A DNA stretch of 56,895 bases from an uncultured Lachnospiraceae bacterium (GTDB lineage Bacteria > Bacillota > Clostridia > Lachnospirales > Lachnospiraceae), in contig CAJUIP010000018.1 in assembly GCA_910586315.1 (NCBI GenBank), forward strand, positions 16,667 through 73,561. Direction: 5' to 3'. The notes under the pieces were generated by a model. It had not been told where the DNA came from, ran no database searches, and saw nothing but the letters and a program-made list of their open reading frames with translations. This document shows positions 8,703 through 16,320 of the stretch, piece after piece (position 1 is the first letter of the stretch; each line of letters begins with the position of its first letter). A program made the position numbers and the translations under genes.

Positions 8703-9581
8703 TTACATGGCATGGAAGAATTCTGCCAGACGGTCCGCCAGCGCTTCCAGTACTTCATTGCCATCAAACATGAAATCATTATGCTTTCCCTCGATGACAT
8801 AGAAGGTCTTTCTGGCTTTTACTTTTTCATAGAAATGCTCTGCCTCGGTAATGGGATGAAGAAGATTGTATTTTCCATGTCCCACGAAAACGGGAACTCT
8901 GATATCTTCAATATTTTTCTCTGCGTCGAATTCCATCAAAGACTGCCCCAGCTCAAGGGAGATCTCCTGGCCGTAGCCCGGCACGGTATAGAGGTTGTCA
9001 TTTACTACATCCTCTGTATCCGGATCCAGCGGATAAAAATGGAACGGGCCGCTGAATTTTCTGGTTCCCTCTTTTACCAGGCGGATTTTTTCTTCTTCCA
9101 TCTCTTTCTTCATTGCCGCAAAATCTTTATATGCGAAAACCTGCTCTAACCAGCGGGCGCCGCAGTAGAAGCCGTTTAAGCCGGCCATTGCCTTCACGCG
9201 CGCGTCCTGTTCCGTCGCCTTTGCCACAAGCCCCGCTGCCATTCCCCAGCCAATCAGGCCGATTCTGCCAGCGTCAACCTCTGAAAGCGTACCGGCAAAG
9301 GTTACTGCATTGCGGATATCCTCCACCTGCTCATCCAGCTTGCACACCCCGGCCGGGCCGCCATTTTGCAAAAATCCACGATAATCAAACCCAAAGCAGG
9401 CAAAGCCCCGTTTTGTCAGAGTGCGGGCAAATAATGCCGGATAAATCTCATTTAATCCCATATAACCGGAATTCGGAATAATACAGGGAAGTCTGTCCCC
9501 TTCTTTATAATCATCCGGAAGATAAAGCGCTGCTGACAGGCGGCAGCAATTACTGTAAAACTCTAATTTTTTCGTAATCAT
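8703..9581 (-). CDS. Alpha/beta-hydrolase fold protein with altered nucleophile elbow
   Basis: This 292-residue protein has an alpha/beta-hydrolase layout like dienelactone hydrolase or BAAT-type enzymes: YLPDDYKEGDRLPCIIPNSGYMGL near the N-terminus, FDYRGFL, a nucleophile-elbow region, and a C-terminal EGKHNDF carrying a likely catalytic His. The usual G-x-S-x-G elbow reads IGWGMAAG, so the nucleophile position is Gly. The expected acid-loop Asp also seems replaced (GHGKYNLLHP). It may therefore be catalytically inactive or use another chemistry. RBS AAGGAAAATTTGCC precedes the ATG. It lies 17 bp downstream of the dehydratase gene and is probably co-transcribed with it. Confidence 0.75.
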   Translation of the reverse strand: MITKKLEFYSNCCRLSAALYLPDDYKEGDRLPCIIPNSGYMGLNEIYPALFARTLTKRGFACFGFDYRGFLQNGGPAGVCKLDEQVEDIRNAVTFAGTLSEVDAGRIGLIGWGMAAGLVAKATEQDARVKAMAGLNGFYCGARWLEQVFAYKDFAAMKKEMEEEKIRLVKEGTRKFSGPFHFYPLDPDTEDVVNDNLYTVPGYGQEISLELGQSLMEFDAEKNIEDIRVPVFVGHGKYNLLHPITEAEHFYEKVKARKTFYVIEGKHNDFMFDGNEVLEALADRLAEFFHAM

Positions 9582-9598
9582 GGCAAATTTTCCTTTTT

Positions 9599-11302
9599 CT
9601 ATTTTTTCAGTATATCCGGCACCTTCAATACGGCGCCCTGATCCGCGGAAGTAACCAGCGCCGCATATTTTTCCAGCGCAGGCGTTCTCGGCTTTCGTAC
9701 CGGCTGTACATGTTTTAACCGTTCTCTGATCACTTCATCAGGGACATCCAGATCCAGTCTTCGGTTCGGGATATCGATGATAATCCGATCCCCTTCTTCC
9801 ACTGCGGCAATTGGCCCTCCCGCAGCGGCCTCCGGGGAAATATGTCCGATACACGGACCTCTCGTGGAGCCGGAAAACCTTCCGTCCGTTACAAGAGCAC
9901 AGCTTTCATCCATTCCGCGTCCTACCAGAAGAGACGTGGTCATGTGCATCTCCCGCATTCCCGGGCCGCCCTTGGGTCCCTCGTAGCGAATGACAATCAC
10001 ATCGCCTTCTTTAATCTGATCCGTTGATACGGCGTGGCTGGCGTCCTCCATGGAATGGAACACGCGGGCGCGGCCCGTAAACTGGTACATGGACGGTTTT
10101 ACGCCCGATTTTTTAACGACCGCCCCGTCAGGAGCCAGACTTCCGTAGAGCACCGCAATGCCGCCTTCTTCGTTCTTTGGCTGGCTTACCGGGTAAATAC
10201 AGTCATTTTCCACTAACGGCGTGTCCTTTATATTCTCAAGAATTGTCTTTCCCGTTACAGTCAGATGATTCGGTTCCAGCCTGTCCTCAATCGCTTTCAA
10301 CACCGCCGGAAGACCTCCATTTTCATGGAGCACCGAGAGAGGATATTTCCCCGATGGTTTCAGATTGCAGATATAAGGAACTTTGCGGCTGATTTCATCA
10401 AAGTCCTTCAGCGTCAGCTCAGCATGAGCCTCATTCGCAATCGACATCAGGTGAAGGACCGTATTGGTAGACGCGCCCATCGCCATGACTGCGCGGATTC
10501 CGTTTAAAAGCGCCTCCCGGGTCAGAATCTTTCTTGCCGTCAGCCCCTCTTTAATCATCTCGACCGCGCGTTTTCCCGACTGCTTGGCAAAACGGCGTTT
10601 TTCAGCAGAAACCGCCAGCGCCGTACAGGAGTGCGGCAGCGCCAATCCCAGAATCTCCGCCAGACAGCCCATGGAATTCGCTGTTCCTAACATCGCGCAG
10701 GTTCCGTATGTCGGAAGCGCCTTTTTCTCAATCTCCAGAAGGTCATCCACGGACAGCTTTCCGGTCTGGGTCTGACCGATAAACTCTCTCATATCTGTCA
10801 GGGTAATAATCTCTTTGTCTTTGTAGCTCCCCGCAAGCATTGGGCCGCCCGGGACAATAATCGTGGGAATATTCACTCTGGCGGCAGCCATAATCATACC
10901 GGGAACAATCTTGTCGCAGCCCGGCAGCATAACCATCGCGTCGAAATGGTGGGCTTCGATCATCATCTCCACCGCATCCGCGATATTCTCACGGCTGGGC
11001 AGCGGATAACTCATGCCGCTGTGTCCCTGGCAAATGCCGTCGCACAGTGCGATTGTGCTGAATTCCCGGGGGATTCCTCCGGCTTCCCAGATGCCCGCCT
11101 TTACGTGCTCCGCGATCTCCCGCAGATGAATATGGCCGGGAACCATCTCCGTAAACGAGTTCACAACAGCGACGAGCGGTTTATGTAAATCTTCTGTGTC
11201 AAGCCCGGTGCTGTATAGAAGCGCGCGGTGAGCCGAGCGTTCCATTCCATTGATCAGTTCGCCGCTTTTATAGCTGCTGAACTCAAATCTCGATTCATCC
11301 AA
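9599..11302 (-). CDS. IlvD/Edd-family dehydratase
   Basis: This 567-residue Fe-S dehydratase belongs to the family of dihydroxy-acid dehydratase (branched-chain amino acid synthesis) and sugar-acid dehydratases. Visible motifs are LPGCDKIVPGM and GTCAMLGTANSMGC (cluster cysteines), and TDGRFSGSTRGPCIGHISPEAA near the C-terminus. The start codon is TTG at 11302, with AGGAGGAGCTTAGT directly upstream. There are no other ilv genes nearby. The neighbours are hydrolases and a permease, so a sugar-acid or other 2,3-dihydroxy acid substrate is as likely as valine/isoleucine synthesis. I therefore give no gene symbol. Confidence 0.9.
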   Translation of the reverse strand: MDESRFEFSSYKSGELINGMERSAHRALLYSTGLDTEDLHKPLVAVVNSFTEMVPGHIHLREIAEHVKAGIWEAGGIPREFSTIALCDGICQGHSGMSYPLPSRENIADAVEMMIEAHHFDAMVMLPGCDKIVPGMIMAAARVNIPTIIVPGGPMLAGSYKDKEIITLTDMREFIGQTQTGKLSVDDLLEIEKKALPTYGTCAMLGTANSMGCLAEILGLALPHSCTALAVSAEKRRFAKQSGKRAVEMIKEGLTARKILTREALLNGIRAVMAMGASTNTVLHLMSIANEAHAELTLKDFDEISRKVPYICNLKPSGKYPLSVLHENGGLPAVLKAIEDRLEPNHLTVTGKTILENIKDTPLVENDCIYPVSQPKNEEGGIAVLYGSLAPDGAVVKKSGVKPSMYQFTGRARVFHSMEDASHAVSTDQIKEGDVIVIRYEGPKGGPGMREMHMTTSLLVGRGMDESCALVTDGRFSGSTRGPCIGHISPEAAAGGPIAAVEEGDRIIIDIPNRRLDLDVPDEVIRERLKHVQPVRKPRTPALEKYAALVTSADQGAVLKVPDILKK

Positions 11303-11340
11303 ACTAAGCTCCTCCTTTTTTAATTTTATTTTCTAAAGCT

Positions 11341-11369
11341 AGTATACTCCTTTCTTTTCCCAATATCAA
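11341..11369 (-). promoter_or_regulatory. Sigma-A-type promoter for the dehydratase gene
   Basis: On the - strand, TTGATA (11369-11364) and TATACT (11346-11341) are separated by exactly 17 bp, 39 bp upstream of the TTG start. This suggests the dehydratase-hydrolase pair has its own promoter and is not only read through from the permease side. Confidence 0.75.
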
Positions 11370-11438
11370 ACAAGTATATCATGAGTAAAAAACAAGTTTT
11401 TCCTTGTTATTGGCGAGATTGGATGATACCTGCACTCT

Positions 11439-12317
11439 TCACTCATACAGCGGTTTTCTCGCTGCGATATAAGACGGAACCGTATGGGTCATGGTTACGA
11501 GTTCTTCCTCCGTAAAGCCCGTATCGAGAAGCGCACCGAGGAAGCGCCTCATGCCCTCCACTGGACGCTCAGAGCCCTTCTGCCCCCGGTCTGTGGCAAT
11601 ATAGGTGTGTTCCACACCGGTCATGCGGATATTCTGCGCCATCTTCTCTATAGAGACGGACTGTTCCGCAATGTTCACCCAATTCTTCTCGATTACCACC
11701 CCCAGGGAGGCCAGCTCCGCCTGTATCTCTCCCCCGGCCATGGTCCGGCTCCATTCCGGATGCGTCAGGATCATATTTACCTTCCGCGCCCGGCCCTCGC
11801 GGCACAAAAGAACGGATTCCTCCAGACTCAGATGGCCCGTTCCCAGGTACGCGCCGTATTTTTTTACGATATCCATGATATCATAGACCACCGGGAGAAG
11901 GTTTCCCTTCTCATCCAGGATTGTAATGCCCGGACGGGAGAAGAAATCTCCCGGCATATTGCCGTATGTGAGGCAATGTTTCGCGTCCCGTGTCGGCATC
12001 CAGACCAGGATTCCGCCCTGATGGAGGCAATTTTCCACAGCATATGGATTCAATCCGCCAGTGGGCCAGTTCAGGGCCAGGGCGCCATAAGCCTTCGCCC
12101 GGCAACCGCTTTTTAAATTTACCACGGCCGCCCGGTCTGCGGTACAGCCGTAATGGGTCTTAATGAGAACGCCCGCCATCTGTGCCTCTTCGGCATCCTG
12201 TAAAAGCTCCCAGTCGGTGAGTTCCCGTGGGAATGCCGACGGCTCCGTATGTACATGAAGGTCATAAGCCCCCCGCAGAAGTTCCTCTGCCTGTTCTTTT
12301 TCATGCTTGATTATCAT
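11439..12317 (-). CDS. DUF6282-family metal-dependent hydrolase-like protein
   Basis: This 292-residue protein resembles the DUF6282 family, amidohydrolase/PHP-like proteins without a well-known substrate. The putative metal ligands visible are HVH in YDLHVHTEPS, the His of KTHYG, TGHLS, LTHPEWS and a late Asp in IATDRGQ, the usual spacing of an amidohydrolase-like TIM barrel. I chose the ATG at 12317 (MIIKHEKEQ) over a GTG at 12359, because AGAAGGAGAGGACAAGCT lies just upstream of the ATG. It sits between the dehydratase and a nitrilase-superfamily gene on the same strand, which suggests a shared catabolic route. The substrate is unknown. Confidence 0.75.
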   Translation of the reverse strand: MIIKHEKEQAEELLRGAYDLHVHTEPSAFPRELTDWELLQDAEEAQMAGVLIKTHYGCTADRAAVVNLKSGCRAKAYGALALNWPTGGLNPYAVENCLHQGGILVWMPTRDAKHCLTYGNMPGDFFSRPGITILDEKGNLLPVVYDIMDIVKKYGAYLGTGHLSLEESVLLCREGRARKVNMILTHPEWSRTMAGGEIQAELASLGVVIEKNWVNIAEQSVSIEKMAQNIRMTGVEHTYIATDRGQKGSERPVEGMRRFLGALLDTGFTEEELVTMTHTVPSYIAARKPLYE

Positions 12318-12394
12318 AGCTTGTCCTCTCCTTCTCTGATTTCTTCCCGGCTTATTCACGAAAGCACTGCTGCCAGAGCGCGTTTAAAACTTCG

Positions 12395-12428
12395 TTCCCA
12401 TCATCTGCATGCTCTGCTTTGTGGGAAA
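12395..12428. repeat. Copy of a small dispersed hairpin repeat
   Basis: TTCCCATCATCTGCAT (from 12395) followed by TGTGGGAAA forms a short hairpin. It closely matches bases 23959-23993 in another intergenic gap: the same 16 bases, then a variable loop, then TGTGGGAAA. Confidence 0.6.
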
Positions 12429-12454
12429 GCAGTTTTCAGTACGAAGTACTAAGA

Positions 12455-12505
12455 CGAAAAAAGCGCCGCCGACAGCCGCTTTCCCGTCAGACAGCACTTT
12501 TTTCG
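12455..12505 (-). terminator. Probable bidirectional terminator after the nitrilase-like gene
   Basis: CGAAAAAAGCGC at 12455 pairs with GTGCTTTTTTCG ending at 12505 (one G-T pair), giving an A-rich/U-rich stem on either strand. It would end transcripts of the nitrilase-permease operon on the - strand before the DUF6282 gene. The long loop contains further GC-rich pairing potential. Confidence 0.6.
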
Positions 12506-12539
12506 TTTTATTTTGCCTGTGCCGCGTTCACTGCTAACT

Positions 12540-13355
12540 TTATACTTCTGTTATCAGTGAATACAATTCCGGATGGCGGTCAATCATGACCGTGTTGCTC
12601 ATCCTCTCCTTGTGAACAAGGCTCATATCGATCTCCTGGCAGAGGATTTCCGCCTTATCCGCAGAGCATCTTCCCAGTACCTGACCGATGGGACTGATGA
12701 CCTGGCTGCAGCCGCAGAACGGAGAGCCCGGCAGTTCGCCCGTAAAATTGACTAACGCAACGAATACGGTATTGTCCAGCGCGCGGACCTCCGTCACCTG
12801 GTTCAGCCACTCCCGAAAATAAGAACCGTCTCTCCAGGCCGCCGGGCAAAGAATCAGATCCGCTCCCTCCAGTGCCAGAATACGCGTCGTCTCCGGAAAA
12901 CAAATATCATAGCAGATCACGATGCCGACTCTGCCGTATTTCGTCTGAAATACGGGAAATTTTTTTCCGCGATTCAAATAGAGCTGTTCATTTCCCACTA
13001 AATGAGTCTTGGAATAATGCCCCAGAAGCGCTCCCTCATCGTCAATGAGGACTGCTGTATTCTCTACAATCCCGGTGCCGGCAGTCATCATAATGGGGGC
13101 CAGAAGATGGACGCCCAGTTCCTTTGCCAGGCCGCGAAATTTTGTGATCGTCGGCCCGTCAATGCTCTCGGCTGCTGCCTTCATCACGTCATATTTGTAA
13201 CAATAGTAGCCAGTATTAAATCCCTCCGGCAGGCAGATAAAATCTGCGCCGTTTCCGTGGGCTTCCCGGATTCTTGCCTCTGCCTTGGCGACATTCGCCT
13301 CCACGCCGCCCAGTTCCCAGGTATCCTGAATCAATGCCAGTTTAAATTTATCCAT
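12540..13355 (-). CDS. Carbon-nitrogen hydrolase (nitrilase superfamily)
   Basis: This 271-residue amidase-type enzyme has the full catalytic triad: Glu in FICLPEGFNTG, Lys in LGHYSKTHL and Cys in VICYDICFPE. The family hydrolyses amides, carbamoyl groups or nitriles; the substrate here is not identifiable. Two in-frame ATGs exist, at 13361 and 13355. The ribosome site AGAGG abuts the first and is spaced 6 bp from the second, so I use the second. It lies 15 bp downstream of the permease gene, strongly suggesting that the permease imports the substrate or a related compound. Confidence 0.9.
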   Translation of the reverse strand: MDKFKLALIQDTWELGGVEANVAKAEARIREAHGNGADFICLPEGFNTGYYCYKYDVMKAAAESIDGPTITKFRGLAKELGVHLLAPIMMTAGTGIVENTAVLIDDEGALLGHYSKTHLVGNEQLYLNRGKKFPVFQTKYGRVGIVICYDICFPETTRILALEGADLILCPAAWRDGSYFREWLNQVTEVRALDNTVFVALVNFTGELPGSPFCGCSQVISPIGQVLGRCSADKAEILCQEIDMSLVHKERMSNTVMIDRHPELYSLITEV

Positions 13356-13370
13356 TCTCATCCTCTTTTC

Positions 13371-14459
13371 TTATTCTGCGGTATCCTTGTTCTGAAACTG
13401 TTTTGCGATAATAAACAGCACCAGAATTCCGCCCAGTACGCCATATACGCCATATACAAGGCCAAGCAGCTTGTCGAACGGAAGCGTCATAGAGCAGAGC
13501 ACAGAAGCTATCACCAGAACAACTGCAAATTTATTGTAAGCGGGCGTTTTCTCTTCTCTGAAAACCGCACACAGCGTAAACATGGACGGTGCACAGGATG
13601 AGAAAATAGCCATAAAGATAACGACAATGAAGATAAAACCAAGGATCGGGGAGATGGTATTGGCCAGATACAGGTTGGGAATCATCTGGGTTCCCAATTC
13701 CTCAATGTTGCAGAATAAAGAACAGCACATAACGATATCCGCCGCCGCATAGAAGGTAACACCTGCGATGGCACCATATACCAGTTCCTTGATATTCTTG
13801 AAACCTTTGGCGGTCGCCGTGAAGAACGGCGCTGACTGAAGCGGCGTACAGGTGACATAGTATAAGCCGGCCAGCCACCACGTCGGCGCGATTTTCGAAA
13901 ATCCCATGTTCGGAGCCATCTCAATTCCGGCGGACAGTCCGGCGGCATTCTGTATAAAGTAGTAAAGACCCGTTCCAATCATCAAAGCAATCATAAACGG
14001 TCCGATGCTTCCGATGATATTCACCAGGCCTTTAAGGCCCAGGATTACCGTAACCAGGCACAAAATTCCCAAAAGAACGGAACCAAGCTTTGTCGGAAGG
14101 CCGAAATGCTGGTTAAGCGCTGCTCCAAAGCCAGAAATCATCGTAACCGGAGCGGCAAATAACAGGCCCAGTGACAATACCTGGAATACTTTCCCCACTT
14201 TCTCGCCGCAGTAATAAGTAAAAATATCCAGCGGGCTCTTGAAGTTCCTTCTATGACCCAGCTTAAAAAATGAAATTAACAAGAACAGATGCACCAGAGC
14301 CTCTAATACAATTCCCGCGAATCCCCATATTCCGTAACCGCAAAAATATTGTAAAGATGCCTGCCCCGTAACAGAGCCAGAACCGATAGCCCATGAAATA
14401 AAGACGCCGGCAATGATAACAACATTTTTCCAACTGATCCTCTCATTTGTCTCTGCCAT
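13371..14459 (-). CDS. YkvI-like membrane protein (putative amino-acid/compound permease)
   Basis: This 362-residue polytopic membrane protein has about ten hydrophobic segments. It starts NWKN-like (ISWKNVVIIAGVFISWAIGSG), followed by VTGQASLQYF, the signature of the YkvI family, relatives of APC-type transporters. The start at 14459 (MAETNERISW) is preceded by GGAGGAATACGTTT. A longer frame from 14546 exists but has no ribosome site and adds a non-family N-terminus. First gene of a - strand operon with the nitrilase-like gene, divergent from a LysR gene that probably controls it. Confidence 0.82.
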   Translation of the reverse strand: MAETNERISWKNVVIIAGVFISWAIGSGSVTGQASLQYFCGYGIWGFAGIVLEALVHLFLLISFFKLGHRRNFKSPLDIFTYYCGEKVGKVFQVLSLGLLFAAPVTMISGFGAALNQHFGLPTKLGSVLLGILCLVTVILGLKGLVNIIGSIGPFMIALMIGTGLYYFIQNAAGLSAGIEMAPNMGFSKIAPTWWLAGLYYVTCTPLQSAPFFTATAKGFKNIKELVYGAIAGVTFYAAADIVMCCSLFCNIEELGTQMIPNLYLANTISPILGFIFIVVIFMAIFSSCAPSMFTLCAVFREEKTPAYNKFAVVLVIASVLCSMTLPFDKLLGLVYGVYGVLGGILVLFIIAKQFQNKDTAE

Positions 14460-14647
14460 AAACGTATTCCTCCAAAAAATATTCAGCACATCGGAACAGA
14501 ACTGCCATGGGAACAGACTCTGGTACCATGGAATTTGTTCTGCCATCTTTGGTTAATTCACACAATCTGCAATTCTATTTCCGTATTCTGTTGTAATAAT
14601 CATACAAAATTCTATGTTTAAAAGCAAACAAGTTATTTTTGCATAGA

Positions 14648-14665
14648 TACAAGATTGAACTTGTA
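14648..14665. promoter_or_regulatory. Candidate LysR operator in the divergent region
   Basis: TACAAG-ATTGAA-CTTGTA is a perfect dyad in the 263-bp gap between the permease and the LysR gene, 57 bp before the LysR start. A related AACAAGTTATT lies just upstream (~14627). Dyads in such gaps are typical LysR-type binding sites; the assignment is inference. Confidence 0.5.
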
Positions 14666-14722
14666 ATTTTTGTTTCTCTGTGCTACACTGCTGCTATAGA
14701 ATTCCATAAGGAGAACCCTTCT

Positions 14723-15664
14723 ATGCAGGCGAATCAGGAAATTTTCATGCTGGTAGCTGAGGAGATGAGTATCAGCAAGGCCGCCCAGCGTGCCTTTGTA
14801 TCCCAGCAGTGCGTCAGCGATCATATCAAACGGATGGAGCAGCATTACGGCGTGCAGCTTTTCACCCGCAAGCCGCGCTTCCAGCTGACAGAAGCGGGCC
14901 AGTCCATGCTTCAGTCCGTTCGAAAAATTCAGGCCATCGAGAGTAACTTAGAGGACACTTTGGCAAAGCATGCCTGCGGAATCAAGGGAAGCTTTACCAT
15001 GGGGATCAGTGCGTCCCGCGCGCAAATCCTTCTTCCCCTGGTCATGCCCGAATACTGCCGCGACTTCCCCGACGTGGAAATCCGTTTTTTTATGAACGAC
15101 ACCGTTGTTCTGGAGGAAAATCTCAGGAAGGGCAACCTGGATCTCTTTTTGGGTGTCAATACGCGTTACAGCGAGGATCTGTCGTTTCGCCCTCTCTGCG
15201 AAGATCCGCTTCGCGTTATCATTTCCGAAGGTCTCCTGCGCCAATACTTCGGAAGCAGAGCTGGGCAGATCCCGGGTTCCGAAATTGATCTTCGGGAATT
15301 TGCGGCGATCCCGTTTATCAAAAGCTACTCCACCAGCGTCATGAATCTCATGCTGCAGGAATATCTGGACGAGCACCATATCCATCTTTCCTCGCCTTAT
15401 CAGCTCAGCGATACGGACACCCAGATCTCTCTTTGCGCCAAAGGCGTGGGCGCCGGTTTTGTTCCCCGCATGCTGTCCGCCCGGATTCAGAACCATAATA
15501 AGAGCTGCTCAAGGGAGGAATATCTCCACATCCTGCCTGTAAAAGACTTTCATAAAGCTCTTCGCGTCGATCTGGTATCTCTTGGCTATATAGAAAAACC
15601 ACTGTATATCCGCGCCTTTGAAAATATGATCGTTAAGGCCTTTCAGGCCAATATCGACTCTTAA
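14723..15664 (+). CDS. LysR-family transcriptional regulator
   Basis: This 313-residue regulator has an N-terminal winged helix-turn-helix (FMLVAEEMSISKAAQRAFVSQQ, then IKRMEQHYGVQLFTR) and a C-terminal periplasmic-binding-like effector domain (from ~residue 90). The ATG at 14723 follows AAGGAGAACCCTTCT. An in-frame upstream start at 14639 would place the HTH too far from the N-terminus and would overlap the likely operator. Its divergent position suggests it controls the permease-nitrilase operon and perhaps itself. Confidence 0.92.
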   Translation: MQANQEIFMLVAEEMSISKAAQRAFVSQQCVSDHIKRMEQHYGVQLFTRKPRFQLTEAGQSMLQSVRKIQAIESNLEDTLAKHACGIKGSFTMGISASRAQILLPLVMPEYCRDFPDVEIRFFMNDTVVLEENLRKGNLDLFLGVNTRYSEDLSFRPLCEDPLRVIISEGLLRQYFGSRAGQIPGSEIDLREFAAIPFIKSYSTSVMNLMLQEYLDEHHIHLSSPYQLSDTDTQISLCAKGVGAGFVPRMLSARIQNHNKSCSREEYLHILPVKDFHKALRVDLVSLGYIEKPLYIRAFENMIVKAFQANIDS

Positions 15665-15695
15665 AGAAACTTAAAGAAACAGAGTTAAAAATCCG

Positions 15696-15724
15696 TTGAC
15701 AAAACTTAAGAAATATGCCATAAT
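15696..15724 (+). promoter_or_regulatory. Sigma-A promoter for rpsO
   Basis: TTGACA (15696-15701) and CATAAT (15719-15724) are separated by 17 bp. About 90 nt of untranslated leader follow before rpsO, long enough for S15-type autoregulation, although no known structure was recognised. Confidence 0.85.
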
Positions 15725-15820
15725 CCAATCGTATGTGAAAGCGCCGGCACTCGGTTCGCGGAGAACTCCAACCGGGACTTAGTGATCGGTAAGAAGATTT
15801 ATAATAAGGAGGAAATCGAT

Positions 15821-16087
15821 ATGATTTCAAAGGAAAAGAAAGCGGCTATTATCGCTGAATACGGCAGAAAAGAAGGAGATACCGGTTCACCGGAGGTTCA
15901 GATCGCCATTCTTACGGCCAGAATCGCAGAGCTCACAGAGCATTTAAAGGAAAACCCGAAGGACCATCACTCCAGACGTGGTCTTCTTATGATGGTAGGT
16001 CAGAGACGCGGCCTTCTTGCTTATCTGAAGAAAACAAATCTGGAAGGATACCGTGCTCTTATTGAGAAGTTAGGCATCAGAAAGTAA
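15821..16087 (+). CDS. rpsO: 30S ribosomal protein S15
   Basis: This 88-residue primary 16S rRNA-binding protein has the invariant blocks GDTGSPEVQIAILTARI, HHSRRGLLMMVGQRRGLL and YLKKTNLEGYRALIEKLGIRK. The ATG at 15821 follows AAGGAGGAAATCGAT. A longer frame from 15782 reads through the ribosome site and is not real. It is upstream of pnp, the classic bacterial arrangement. Confidence 0.98.
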   Translation: MISKEKKAAIIAEYGRKEGDTGSPEVQIAILTARIAELTEHLKENPKDHHSRRGLLMMVGQRRGLLAYLKKTNLEGYRALIEKLGIRK

Positions 16088-16098
16088 TCACAGACTTG

Positions 16099-16135
16099 GG
16101 GGTGGAGAAGCAGGAATGTACTCCACCCCTGTTTT
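16099..16135 (+). terminator. Terminator between rpsO and pnp
   Basis: GGGGTGGAG (16099-16107) pairs with CTCCACCCC (16121-16129), followed by TGTTTT. It likely attenuates read-through into pnp. Confidence 0.85.
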
Positions 16136-16320
16136 ACAAAGAGGGCTGTTTTCCGGCACTGATGGGAAAAATTCCCTTATACGTAAAAAGGTAATATTAG
16201 ACACACTGTGGCGGAAGAAACATCCGAGACCGCTAAAGGGTACATGAGCATATCGTGTACGGTTTAGTAGTTTCGGCTTCTTCTGCCAGAATATTAATTA
16301 TGAAAAAAGGAGACGAAACC

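Noticed and set aside
8010..8800. Overlapping antisense ORFs across the L,D-transpeptidase tail
   Set aside because: They mirror the Pro/Ala-rich low-complexity tail and have no ribosome sites.
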